Shown in pieces: positions 15,502 through 23,421 of a DNA stretch of 31,946 bases. Positions within the stretch are counted from its first letter, which is position 1. The number at the start of each line of letters is the position of its first letter. The notes beneath the pieces are model-generated. The model was not told where the DNA came from, ran no database searches, and was given only the letters and a program-made list of their open reading frames with translations. The DNA comes from CAYRYU01 sp964428355 (GTDB lineage: Bacteria; Muiribacteriota; Ozemobacteria; Ozemobacterales; Ozemobacteraceae), in contig CAYRYU010000082.1 in NCBI GenBank assembly GCA_964428355.1, positions 1-31,946 on the forward strand. The letters run 5' to 3'. The position numbers were made by a program, and so were the translations under genes.

Positions 15502-16968
15502 TCAACCCCAGACCGAACCGAACAAAATGCCGGCAAACGTGGAGAGAATGACCGTCAGAAGGACAAAGACGAACGTCTTCCTGAACCCCATGAGCTGGTT
15601 GATCACCAGCATACTGGGCAAAGACAACGCCGGACCGGCCAGAAGCAGCGCAAGGGCGGGCCCTTTTCCCATTCCGCTGTTGAGGAGCCCTTGCACGATG
15701 GGCACTTCGGTGAGCGTCGCGAAATACATGAAGGCCCCGAAAATGGAGGCGAAGAAGTTGGCGAACAGCGAGTTCCCACCGACCATGGATTTAACCCAAT
15801 CGTTGGGGATGACTCCCTCGTGGCCCACGCGGCCCAGAAGGAACCCCGCGATCACAACACCGCCCAGCAGTAAAGGCAGGATCATCTTTGCGTTGTCCCA
15901 GCTGGACGCGAACCAGTCTCTCGGTTCCCCCTCGGAAGTCGAGGTCACGGCACTCAAGGCCACGGTCACCGCGACGAAGGGCACCAGCGGGGAAGCAGGG
16001 GCCAACGCGAAACCGACGGCCCCGGCCGCCGCCGTCACCCCCACCCGCCACCATGACATCTTCAGGATCGTCCCCAGGATGACGATCAGAGCAACCGCAA
16101 AAACCGCGGTCACGCGCCACTTGTTTTCCCAGATGGTCTTCCACTGGCTGTCGGGAATGGACCTTTGGGCGATCTCGGCCAACGGAACGGCCTGAACAGT
16201 ATCCGGAGCCCAATCCCGACCCTTCGCGCCGGTGACTTTCACTTTGATATCGGAGCTTCCCTCGATTTCCTCCTGGATGTCCGCGCTGATGACCGCCCCG
16301 TCGCGCAGTGTAAGCTCCACGCTCTGCGGTTTTCCCCAGTTGGCGAAGACCAGGACCCCGATCATGGCACCGAAGAAGAGGATGTTGTGCCACAGGGGCT
16401 TGACATTCTCGGGTTCGGGCAGTTGCGATGCCGCCAGGACCTTCGCCTGTTCCTCCTCGTGGAAAATCAGGGCCATCAGCCACCCGATGACCCCGCTGAA
16501 CAGGACCGCACCGATCGCCCGGGCCACCCCGATATCCATCCCCAGGATCCGGGCACTCATGACTATGGCCAGAACGTTGATCGCCGGTCCGGAATACAGG
16601 AAGGCGCACGCCGGGCCGAGGCCCGCCCCCATCTTGTAGATGCCGTTGAACAAAGGCAGAACGGTGCAGGAACAGACCGCGAGGATCGTCCCGGAAACCG
16701 AGGCTACACCATAAGCCAGGCCCTGGTTGGCGTTCGGCCCGAGATACTTCATGACGGAGGCCTGGCTGATGAAGATCGTGATCGCACCCGCGATGAAGAA
16801 GGCGGGAACGAGGCAAAGCAGAACGTGTTCGCGGGCATACCATTTGACAAGGTGCAGGGCCTCCATTATCGCGTTGTCAAACCGCGGGGTACCGACGGGG
16901 AGAAAGTAGCACCCAAGAAACACGGCGATCATAGCCAGAAGCGTTTTCCACTCATTCTTCCAATTCAT
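15502..16968 (-). CDS. Permease of the ArsP/YraQ (DUF318) family
   Basis: The product is 488 aa with about ten membrane helices. The family hallmark VCSCTVLPLFNGIYKMGAG (C99 and C101 in the CSC) is followed by GLGPACAFLYSGPAIN, and the second half ends with a matching TLTEVPIVQGLLNSGMG-type segment. Between the two membrane halves lies a soluble insertion of about 75 residues (roughly 205-280). ArsP members export methylarsenite and related organoarsenicals; other members of the family are uncharacterised. Together with arsM on the other strand, export of methylated trivalent arsenic is a reasonable inference. It lies 12 bp after the CcdA-like gene and 32 bp before the DUF5714 gene. Confidence 0.88.
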   Translation of the reverse strand: MNWKNEWKTLLAMIAVFLGCYFLPVGTPRFDNAIMEALHLVKWYAREHVLLCLVPAFFIAGAITIFISQASVMKYLGPNANQGLAYGVASVSGTILAVCSCTVLPLFNGIYKMGAGLGPACAFLYSGPAINVLAIVMSARILGMDIGVARAIGAVLFSGVIGWLMALIFHEEEQAKVLAASQLPEPENVKPLWHNILFFGAMIGVLVFANWGKPQSVELTLRDGAVISADIQEEIEGSSDIKVKVTGAKGRDWAPDTVQAVPLAEIAQRSIPDSQWKTIWENKWRVTAVFAVALIVILGTILKMSWWRVGVTAAAGAVGFALAPASPLVPFVAVTVALSAVTSTSEGEPRDWFASSWDNAKMILPLLLGGVVIAGFLLGRVGHEGVIPNDWVKSMVGGNSLFANFFASIFGAFMYFATLTEVPIVQGLLNSGMGKGPALALLLAGPALSLPSMLVINQLMGFRKTFVFVLLTVILSTFAGILFGSVWG

Positions 16969-16980
16969 TGTAAGCCTTTT

Positions 16981-17769
16981 TCACTTGACAAGAGTTTCGG
17001 TTGCCCATTGAAAAAAGAAAGCCAAAGTCACTTTCAATCGTTCCGGGATCAAGTTCCCCACGAATTGCAGGATTGCATAGAGACAGCCCGCATAGTACAA
17101 ACCCACGATCCAGATCAGGATGCCCGAGCACTTTTTCAGGATCCTGACCAGTTTTTCCATGCCCTTCGAATCGGCCAAGGCCTGAACCGTCCCGACGGAA
17201 ACCCCCGCGATGATAATCAAAAGAGAATGCCCCAAGCCGTAGAGAAGAAGCAGGGTTCCCGCTTTCGGAACACCTATTTCCGGAACCAGACTTGCCAGGA
17301 GCATCAGGACAGGCCCCGAGCAAGGCATCGAGACGAGACCGAACATGAACCCCAACACGGTCACCCCGAGTATCCCGCCCCATTTCCTTGCCGGCACATT
17401 GGCAAAGGCCGGGATCTGGAATTCGAACAGAAGGTGCGCCCCAAGGAAGAAACAGATCACGGCAATCACGTATTTCCAGTACGGTCCGCTCAGATAAGGC
17501 GCGACCGCGGCCGAGACCGAGAAAAGCACCGCCAGTTCGAGCGCGAATCCGAGGACGAAGAAGCAGCTGAACCCGACCGCCCTTCTCCAGGCTCCTTCAC
17601 CCTGTGCGTATCCGCCCACAACACCTATGATCAGGGGAACCGTCGCGATGACGCAGGGGTTGAGCGCGGTCAGGACGCCGCCGCCGAATGCCGCCGCTGG
17701 CGCAAGCCAGGTTGAACTTGCGATAACGTCAGCCAGCTGGGATTCAAGCGCCAGAAGGTCCATGGTCAC
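16981..17769 (-). CDS. CcdA-type membrane electron-transfer protein
   Basis: The product is 262 aa. GTG at 17769 overlaps the upstream stop (GTGA), with GGAG 5 nt ahead; an ATG lies two codons in. Six or so hydrophobic helices, with the paired cysteines C39 (LNPCVI) and C150 (SMPCSGP), match the CcdA/DsbD-transmembrane family. These proteins carry reducing equivalents from cytoplasmic thioredoxin across the membrane to an extracytoplasmic thioredoxin. The neighbouring secreted thioredoxin and the small cytoplasmic disulfide protein are natural partners. It is listed in genomes as a cytochrome c biogenesis protein, but no cytochrome gene is near. Confidence 0.9.
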   Translation of the reverse strand: MTMDLLALESQLADVIASSTWLAPAAAFGGGVLTALNPCVIATVPLIIGVVGGYAQGEGAWRRAVGFSCFFVLGFALELAVLFSVSAAVAPYLSGPYWKYVIAVICFFLGAHLLFEFQIPAFANVPARKWGGILGVTVLGFMFGLVSMPCSGPVLMLLASLVPEIGVPKAGTLLLLYGLGHSLLIIIAGVSVGTVQALADSKGMEKLVRILKKCSGILIWIVGLYYAGCLYAILQFVGNLIPERLKVTLAFFFQWATETLVK

Positions 17770-18239
17770 TTATTCTCCAGGACAATACCCATCGATTCGA
17801 ACTGCTTCTGTATGTCTTCCAGAGGAAAGAAACCTTCATGCCTGAAAACCTCTTTTCCCGAAGCATCAAAGAAGATCTGGGTGGGAATCATCCGGACTCC
17901 GTATTTTCCGCCTTCGTCGCGGTTCTGCCACACATCGATGAAAACGACCTCGGCCTTCCCCTCGTAGAGTTTTTTCGCCTCTTCGAGGATCGGGGCCATC
18001 CTCTTGCACGGGATGCACTTTCCAGCACCCAGATCAACGAGCCTTGGCAATGGTCCCGAGGCAACCGCCGGCGCGGCAGCCGCCAGGCCGCTTCCCACTT
18101 CGGAAGGATCCGTAGCTTGCGCGGGAGCGGAGGCTGCCCCACTTTCACTTGCGCCGCTCTGCGCGCTTCCTGGATAACTACCGAACAGGACGGTGAAAAC
18201 GATCAGGAAAACTCCCATCAAACGAAAGGATGTGCCCAT
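17766..18239 (-). CDS. Secreted thioredoxin
   Basis: ATG at 18239 follows AAGGAGGG; the product is 157 aa. A signal peptide (MGTSFRLMGVFLIVF to GSAQS) is followed by an Ala/Ser/Gly-rich linker (about 25-62) and a thioredoxin domain. The active site is C75-IPC78 (GKCIPCKRMAP) and the cis-Pro strand is RMIPTQIFFD. It should act outside the cytoplasmic membrane and be kept reduced by the CcdA-like protein, whose gene overlaps it by four bases. Possible clients are the permease insertion, the DUF5714 protein or arsenic thiolates. The sequence does not show which. Confidence 0.9.
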   Translation of the reverse strand: MGTSFRLMGVFLIVFTVLFGSYPGSAQSGASESGAASAPAQATDPSEVGSGLAAAAPAVASGPLPRLVDLGAGKCIPCKRMAPILEEAKKLYEGKAEVVFIDVWQNRDEGGKYGVRMIPTQIFFDASGKEVFRHEGFFPLEDIQKQFESMGIVLENK

Positions 18240-18263
18240 GAAACCCTCCTTGTATCGGGCCGG

Positions 18264-18680
18264 TCAGCCGCAACAGGTCGATCCAGGATTTGGTCCCGCG
18301 CCCGCAAGCCGCAAGATCTCCTTCCTGCAGGCGGTTACGACTTCCTCGATCTGGTTGGCCGGTGTCTTGTTGACCATGTGTTCCTTCTTGATCCCCAGGG
18401 CGGTGATCTCGATGTATCCGTAACCCTTCATCCCCAGGTGGTCGAAGGTCTTCTTTCCGCAGGCGATCGGGCATCCGTCAACCACGAGCACCGGAACCCC
18501 GGATTGGGCTGAAGCAACCATTCCGGAGATGTGCCCTCCCAAACCCGCAAGACAGGACATGGTTCCCGCGCCCGAAGAATCGAGCACCTTGGCGGCCTCG
18601 TTGGACAACTGCCCTACGTTAGACCCGCCCGAACAGGCATACACCAGGCATTTCTTTTCGGTCCCGCAACAGTCGCTCAT
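18264..18680 (-). CDS. DGC-domain putative zinc-binding protein
   Basis: The product is 138 aa. A CCGTEKKC cluster lies at the start, and ACSGGSNVGQLSNEAAKVL is a nucleotide-free Rossmann-like opening. The DGCPIAC motif (C70 and C74) gives the DGC family its name, and GYIEITALGIKK follows. The C-terminus ends with another CCG. The family is described as zinc-binding and often sits with small thioredoxins and ArsP/YraQ permeases, as here. A role as metalloid or metal thiol chaperone is inference. It lies 15 bp after the small disulfide protein gene. Confidence 0.85.
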   Translation of the reverse strand: MSDCCGTEKKCLVYACSGGSNVGQLSNEAAKVLDSSGAGTMSCLAGLGGHISGMVASAQSGVPVLVVDGCPIACGKKTFDHLGMKGYGYIEITALGIKKEHMVNKTPANQIEEVVTACRKEILRLAGAGPNPGSTCCG

Positions 18681-18695
18681 CTCTTGCCCCCCGAT

Positions 18696-18929
18696 CTACT
18701 TCTGAAGCAGCTTTTTAACCTCATCGAGGCTCGGGACCTTTCCCGCCACCCTTACATTCCCGTCAACGGCCAGGGCGGGGGTGATCATCACCCCGAATCC
18801 CATGATCTCGTTGAGGTTGGTAACCTTAACCAGCTCATAAGAAAGCTTCAGTTCGTCCGCCGCCTGCTTGGCCGTCTCGGCAAGCTTCTGGCACTTCGCA
18901 CAACCGGTTCCCAGAATCTGGATCTTCAT
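18696..18929 (-). CDS. Small redox-active disulfide protein
   Basis: ATG at 18929 follows AAAAGGAGAT; the product is 77 aa. It is the compact thioredoxin/glutaredoxin fold of the TM0996/MTH895 type: MKIQILGTGC-AKC with C10 and C13 as active site, and the cis-Pro strand VMITPALAVDG. Proteins of this size regularly occur in ars-like and permease clusters. It probably is the cytoplasmic electron donor to the CcdA-like membrane protein or to the permease-associated proteins. It is the second gene of the operon, 15 bp after the ArsR regulator. Confidence 0.92.
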   Translation of the reverse strand: MKIQILGTGCAKCQKLAETAKQAADELKLSYELVKVTNLNEIMGFGVMITPALAVDGNVRVAGKVPSLDEVKKLLQK

Positions 18930-18944
18930 CTGATCATCTCCTTT

Positions 18945-19250
18945 TCACATCGATTTGATGTGGTTTTCAAATGCCTTGTCGGCGCATTCGAAAAAGTCCA
19001 GGATGCACGGAGTCAAAAGGGAATAGAAAACCTTGAGCCCCTCCTTCCGAATGCTCACCAGACCATAATTCCGCAAGACGAGAAGGTGCTTGCTCATGAT
19101 CGGTTGCTTGCACTCGAACTCTTCAACCAGCCTGCACACGCAGGTGGACCCGTGCTCATTGAGGTATTCGATGACCCTCAACCGAAGCGGGTGCGCCAGG
19201 GCCCCCGCGATCGCCGCCCGTCGTTCGAACCTTTTGAGATCTCTTTTCAT
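18945..19250 (-). CDS. ArsR-family regulator of the redox/permease operon
   Basis: ATG at 19250 gives 101 aa. A much longer open frame upstream in the same direction lies antisense to leuS and is not real. The winged helix is clear: AIAGALAHPLRLRVIEYL, the recognition helix KQPIMSKHLLVLRNYGLV and the wing IRKEGLKVFYSL. C37 and C39 (STCVCRLVEEFEC, plus C47) match the cysteine position of metal-sensing ArsR members, and C82 and C89 form a second C-terminal pair. It is the first gene of the operon and very probably represses it through the palindrome that covers its promoter. Confidence 0.9.
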   Translation of the reverse strand: MKRDLKRFERRAAIAGALAHPLRLRVIEYLNEHGSTCVCRLVEEFECKQPIMSKHLLVLRNYGLVSIRKEGLKVFYSLLTPCILDFFECADKAFENHIKSM

Positions 19251-19278
19251 ATATTCCTTTATACCCTTTAAGGAATAT
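19251..19278. promoter_or_regulatory. Operator palindrome covering the regulator's promoter
   Basis: A perfect inverted repeat, ATATTCCTT (19251-19259) and AAGGAATAT (19270-19278), has a 10-bp centre. It covers the -10 box and most of the spacer of the minus-strand promoter. This is the expected layout for an autoregulated ArsR operon. Confidence 0.75.
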
Positions 19279-19286
19279 ATTGTCAA
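19258..19286 (-). promoter_or_regulatory. Near-consensus promoter of the redox operon
   Basis: On the minus strand, TTGACA (19281-19286), a 17-bp spacer and TATAAA (19258-19263) lie so close to the ATG at 19250 that transcription should begin at about the start codon itself. The AAAGGAAT that would serve as ribosome site overlaps the -10 box. Confidence 0.75.
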
Positions 19287-19322
19287 CGACATTTCGCTTT
19301 CGATCCCGAATACCCTTGCGGA

Positions 19323-19351
19323 TTGACAATCGCCCATCCAAAACCTATCAT
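19323..19351 (+). promoter_or_regulatory. leuS: Near-consensus promoter of leuS
   Basis: TTGACA (19323-19328), a 17-bp spacer and TATCAT (19346-19351) precede the leuS ATG by 31 bp. The leader is too short for a T-box. The box is 36 bp from the divergent operon's -35. Confidence 0.7.
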
Positions 19352-19382
19352 GTGGCGAAACTTCATCAAATCGGGGTGCACA

Positions 19383-21848
19383 ATGGCTGAACGTTACGAT
19401 TTCAAACGCCTCCAGGAAAAATGGAGTCCGGTCTGGAGGGAGCGTCAGCTCTACCGGACATCGGAAGACAACGACAAGAAGAAGTTCTACTGCCTCGATT
19501 TCTTCCCCTATCCATCCGGAAACGGCCTTTCGGTGGGCCACCTTAGGAACTACGTCCCAACCGACGTGATCTCCCGGATGAAGCGGATGCAGGGGTTCAA
19601 CGTCCTCCATCCGATGGGCTGGGATGCCTTCGGCCTTCCCGCGGAAAACCACGCAATCCAGCTGGGGGTCCACCCCTCCGAGACGACGGCGATGAACACC
19701 GCGAACTACAAGCGGCAGCTTTCGCTCGTGGAGTGTTCCTACGACTGGGAGCGGGAGATCAACTCCACCGATCCGGATTACTACCGCTGGACCCAGTGGT
19801 TTTTCCTGCTCCTCTTCAAGCGCGGACTCGCCTACCAGGCGACCGGAGCCCAGTGGTGGTGCCCTTCCTGCCGCACCATACTGGCGAATGAACAGGTCGA
19901 GCAAGGCCAGTGCTGGCGTTGCGAATCCGTCGTCGAGAAGAAGGACCTGAAACAGTGGTACTTCAGGATAACGGAATACGCCGACCGGCTCCTCGAAGAC
20001 CTGAAGACCGTCGACTGGCCCGACAACATCAAGAAGATGCAGGAGAACTGGATCGGCCGCCGCGTTGGAACCGAGGTCACCTTCAAGGGCCTCGCCCCAG
20101 AGGGCCAGGAAACGTATGACATTCCGATCTTCACGACCCGGGTGGACACGATCTTCGGGGTGACGTTCATGACCCTTGCCCCCGAGCATCCTCTCGTTGA
20201 GAAGCTCACCCACCCCTCCAAGCGCGCCGCCGTCGAGGAGTATGTCTCCGCCTCCCGCCGGAAGAGCGAGATCGACAGGCTTTCCACCGACAAGGAAAAA
20301 ACCGGCGTCGAAATCGGAAGCTTCGCGCTCAACCCGTTCACCGGCGAGAAAGTCCCCATCTTCATCGGGGACTACGTCCTCTACGGTTATGGAACCGGAG
20401 CGGTCATGGCGGTTCCCGGTCATGACGAGCGCGATTTCGCGTTCGCCAGGAAGTACGGGATTCCGGTCAGGGAGGTCATCACCCCGGACGGAGAGAGCCA
20501 GGGAACGCTGAAAGAGGCTTTCACCGAGTACGGAAAGCTGATCTCCTCGGGCGAGTTTTCCGGGCTCTCCTCGCAGGACGCGATCGAGAAGATGACTGCC
20601 TGGGTCGAGGGGAAGAACCTCGGCAAGAAACGCGTAAACTACAAGTTCCGCGACTGGTTGATCTCGAGACAGCGGTATTGGGGGGCTCCAATTCCGATCG
20701 TCCATTGCGAGGCATGCGGCGCTCAGCCCGTCCCCGAGCATGAGCTTCCCGTCAAGCTTCCGGCGGTCAAGGAGTTCAAACCCGCCGATGACGGGCGTTC
20801 ACCCCTTGCCCGTATCACCGACTGGGTCAATACCGCATGTCCGAAGTGCGGGAAACCCGCCAAGCGCGAAACCGATACGATGGACGGGTTCGCCTGTTCG
20901 TCCTGGTATTTTCTGCGATTCCTCGATCCGAAGCTCAGGGAAGGCCCGTTCAACCTGAAAAAGGCCGCCTATTGGCTCCCGGTCGATCTCTACGTCGGAG
21001 GAGCGGAGCACGCGGTGATGCACCTTCTCTATGCCCGTTTCTGGACCAAGGTGATGCAGGATGAAGGTCTGGTGCCGTTTTCGGAGCCTTTCGCGAAGCT
21101 CCTGAACCAGGGGATGATGCTGGCCGCCGATGGAAAGAAGATGAGCAAATCCCGGGGAAACGTTATCACTCCGGACGAGATGGTCGAAAAGTTCGGCGCA
21201 GACACCCTCCGTGCGTTCATTCTTTTCCTCGGGGCGTTCGAACTCGAGGTTGCCTGGTCCGACGAGGGCATCCGCGGAATGTCGCGTTTCACCAACCGGA
21301 TCTACGAACTCGTCCAGGAGTTTCCGGGAGGAAACGGGACTTCGGCGGGCGACAAGGCCGTCGAGCTGAACCGGATGATACACAAGACGATCAAGGCCGT
21401 CACCCTCGACATCCAGAGTTTCGGCTTCAATACCGCGGTAGCACGCCTGATGGAGTTCACCAACCTGCTGTCGGATTTCGCACGAAACACCTCGCTAGCA
21501 ACCACCGACCTCTGGACTAAGGCGATCCGGACCCTTCTCAAGCTTCTCGCCCCGATCACGCCATTCCTCGCCGAAGAGCTTTGGGAAAAGGTCGGGGAAA
21601 CCGGTTCGGTCCACGAGCAGCTCTGGCCGACATGGGACGAGCGCGCATTCGTCATGGAGACCGTGACGCTTCCTGTCCAGGTCAACGGGAAGCTCCGGGA
21701 CCAGGTCGCGCTTCCAGTCGAGGCCACCGAGGACGAAATCCGTGAGGCATGCATGAAGAGCGAAAAGGTGCGCAAGTATCTCGAGGGAAAAACGATCCTC
21801 AAGTTCATCCATGTCCCCAAACGGATGATCAGCTTCGTGGTGAAGTAG
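19383..21848 (+). CDS. leuS: Leucyl-tRNA synthetase
   Basis: ATG at 19383 follows GGGGTG; the in-frame TTG at 19323 is inside the promoter. The product is 821 aa, normal for bacterial LeuRS. It charges tRNA-Leu and edits mischarged tRNA. The first class I signature is PYPSGNGLSVGHLRNY; the second is KKMSKSRGN. A zinc site in the connective region (CPSCRTILANEQ and CWRC) and a full CP1 editing insertion (TRVDTIFGVTFMTLAPEHPL, then VMAVPGHDERDF) are intact. The final domain ends with KFIHVPKRMISFVVK. Five unfamiliar genes follow at close spacing on the same strand. Confidence 0.98.
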   Translation: MAERYDFKRLQEKWSPVWRERQLYRTSEDNDKKKFYCLDFFPYPSGNGLSVGHLRNYVPTDVISRMKRMQGFNVLHPMGWDAFGLPAENHAIQLGVHPSETTAMNTANYKRQLSLVECSYDWEREINSTDPDYYRWTQWFFLLLFKRGLAYQATGAQWWCPSCRTILANEQVEQGQCWRCESVVEKKDLKQWYFRITEYADRLLEDLKTVDWPDNIKKMQENWIGRRVGTEVTFKGLAPEGQETYDIPIFTTRVDTIFGVTFMTLAPEHPLVEKLTHPSKRAAVEEYVSASRRKSEIDRLSTDKEKTGVEIGSFALNPFTGEKVPIFIGDYVLYGYGTGAVMAVPGHDERDFAFARKYGIPVREVITPDGESQGTLKEAFTEYGKLISSGEFSGLSSQDAIEKMTAWVEGKNLGKKRVNYKFRDWLISRQRYWGAPIPIVHCEACGAQPVPEHELPVKLPAVKEFKPADDGRSPLARITDWVNTACPKCGKPAKRETDTMDGFACSSWYFLRFLDPKLREGPFNLKKAAYWLPVDLYVGGAEHAVMHLLYARFWTKVMQDEGLVPFSEPFAKLLNQGMMLAADGKKMSKSRGNVITPDEMVEKFGADTLRAFILFLGAFELEVAWSDEGIRGMSRFTNRIYELVQEFPGGNGTSAGDKAVELNRMIHKTIKAVTLDIQSFGFNTAVARLMEFTNLLSDFARNTSLATTDLWTKAIRTLLKLLAPITPFLAEELWEKVGETGSVHEQLWPTWDERAFVMETVTLPVQVNGKLRDQVALPVEATEDEIREACMKSEKVRKYLEGKTILKFIHVPKRMISFVVK

Positions 21849-21860
21849 CCCGGCTCCGAG

Positions 21861-22574
21861 ATGGACGATCCGGTTCCGACGCTCGATTCCGAAATCCGTT
21901 CCCGGATCGTTTCCGTCACGAAGAGTTCCATCGGACTGGTCAGCATCCTTCTCGCGTTTCTCTTTCTGTCGGGCGAGGTTCTGCCACTCGTGAACCGGGA
22001 TGGCGGCGTCTGGAGCCTGGTTTTCCTCGACCGTTCCCAGGGTTTGCTCCCAAAGCTTGGGGCCATCCTGCTTTGGGACGTCATCCTCTTCCTTGGGATC
22101 CTGACCGGCCTCAACCATGGCCTTGGGAGGGACAGGCGTACCTCCTCGGTCCTCGCGCTCGTGATGTCACTGGTTCTCTGGCGGGTCCTTTACGGGATAG
22201 TGGCGGGCCTGTCCGCCCCCGACCCGGATCTTGCGCGGGCCGCGATCCCCAGGAACGTCAGCGTCCTGATCTCGTTCATCGGTATCCTCGCCGCCTGGAA
22301 GGAGACCATCTTCCGAAAAGCGGCAACCTGGGAAAGGAAGTTCAAAACCCCGATTTTCGGCGTGATCGCCTGGCATCACCGGAAGGACGCTATCTTCAAC
22401 ATTCTCTTCCTGGCGGGCTTCGGGATGGTCCGTGTGGGCTTCCCGCCCGACCTGTCCGCCTTCCTTCTCGCTTTCCTGAAGCTCGGACTTTTGGGGAACG
22501 CGGTGGTGGGAATTTTCCGGTCGTGCCTTCGGGAAGCTGCACCCGCCCTGACAGCGGAGCCCGGAAATGTTTGA
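21861..22574 (+). CDS. Multi-pass membrane protein, unknown
   Basis: The product is 237 aa, starting 12 bp after leuS without a clear ribosome site, so it may depend on read-through translation. Five or six hydrophobic helices are visible: SIGLVSILLAFLFLSG, GAILLWDVILFLGILTGL, VLALVMSLVLWRVLYGIV, NVSVLISFIGILAAW and a C-terminal block from IFNILFLAGFG to GNAVVGIF. Between helices 4 and 5 lies a basic, His-containing cytoplasmic-type loop (WERKFKTPIFGVIAWHHRKD). I recognise no family. It overlaps the next gene by 8 bp, and they are probably translated together. Confidence 0.75.
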   Translation: MDDPVPTLDSEIRSRIVSVTKSSIGLVSILLAFLFLSGEVLPLVNRDGGVWSLVFLDRSQGLLPKLGAILLWDVILFLGILTGLNHGLGRDRRTSSVLALVMSLVLWRVLYGIVAGLSAPDPDLARAAIPRNVSVLISFIGILAAWKETIFRKAATWERKFKTPIFGVIAWHHRKDAIFNILFLAGFGMVRVGFPPDLSAFLLAFLKLGLLGNAVVGIFRSCLREAAPALTAEPGNV

Positions 22575-23421
22575 AACCCTCTTTTCCAGCCGTCCACTTG
22601 CCTTGCTGGTTCTTCTTCTAGGAAGATGCCTGTGCTCGTTCCCTGGAAGGGCGGAATTGAAGACCGGCCTGGCATCCCATGACCATGACGTCGAGGGAAA
22701 AACCCAGCGGGATCCTCATCCCGTCCCGATCTTCCTGTTGACTGCCGGAGCGTACCTTTGGGGAATCCTCCTCACCAGGTTGGTCCCCGCCCTGGACGTC
22801 GACATCCTCTCGGATGCCGCCCAGGTCCACCTTTTGAACGGCCAGAACCCCATGTTTCTCGCGCTGGTTGCCGTCTGGATCATCCACCGCAACCCCCGCC
22901 CCTGGTTGGGGTTCGCTCCCTGGATCGTCCTCGGGGCATTCCTTGCCGATCCGGTCCTCGGACGCGATTCGCTTCTGGCAGGCCGGATTCCCTTCAGGCC
23001 GGAAGAAGGGGTCGCCGTCCTGGGCAGTTTCGCACCCCTTGTGCTGGTTCTGGTTTTTCCCCCAGGAGGAGCCGGGAAAGCTATTCCCCTCAACATGATC
23101 AAGGGGATTGCAGGCATTTTTCTGTTCGGATTTCTCGGGATTCTTCCGACCCTGTTGATATGGGTATTTTGTGAACTCGGGTCCGGAAGTGATAAAATGG
23201 GATTTGCCGAATCGCTCGTCGTTTCGGGTGTCGCGGTTTTTTCCCGGGAATGGCTCGCCGCGTCGCCCGGTTGGGGTGAGTTTCCCGGCAACTTCCTCGG
23301 AGCCGCCACCTTCGGTGCCCTGGTGTTTCTTCACGGGGTTCTTTTCCGGAATGAAATCGACCGGCCCGGCAACTTGGAGTGGTCCAGGGTCGAGCAGATG
23401 AACAGAGGATTTCCTGAATGA
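22567..23421 (+). CDS. Multi-pass membrane protein with His-rich loop, unknown
   Basis: The product is 284 aa. After an N-terminal hydrophobic segment there is a loop rich in His and Asp (ASHDHDVEG, then DPHPVP), followed by about six more hydrophobic helices, among them PIFLLTAGAYLWGILL, FLALVAVWII, GFAPWIVLGAFLADPVL, SFAPLVLVLVFPP, KGIAGIFLFGFLGILPTLLIW and FGALVFLHGVLF. The His/Asp loop could bind a metal. The gene overlaps both neighbours (8 bp upstream, 4 bp downstream as ATGA). The product could be a partner of the other small membrane protein, but no family is recognised. Confidence 0.72.
   Translation: MFETLFSSRPLALLVLLLGRCLCSFPGRAELKTGLASHDHDVEGKTQRDPHPVPIFLLTAGAYLWGILLTRLVPALDVDILSDAAQVHLLNGQNPMFLALVAVWIIHRNPRPWLGFAPWIVLGAFLADPVLGRDSLLAGRIPFRPEEGVAVLGSFAPLVLVLVFPPGGAGKAIPLNMIKGIAGIFLFGFLGILPTLLIWVFCELGSGSDKMGFAESLVVSGVAVFSREWLAASPGWGEFPGNFLGAATFGALVFLHGVLFRNEIDRPGNLEWSRVEQMNRGFPE

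Noticed and set aside
16165..17715. 516-codon plus-strand open frame
   Set aside because: It is antisense to the permease and CcdA-like genes, and rich in Arg, His, Asp and Gln as GC-rich shadows are.
19352..19382. T-box or leader regulation of leuS
   Set aside because: The leader from the predicted start is only about 25 nt, too short for a T-box or leader peptide.
19251..20741. Long minus-strand open frame upstream of the ArsR gene
   Set aside because: It is antisense to leuS, has low-complexity Leu/Asp/Gly composition, and the ArsR start at 19250 is fixed by homology and promoter.
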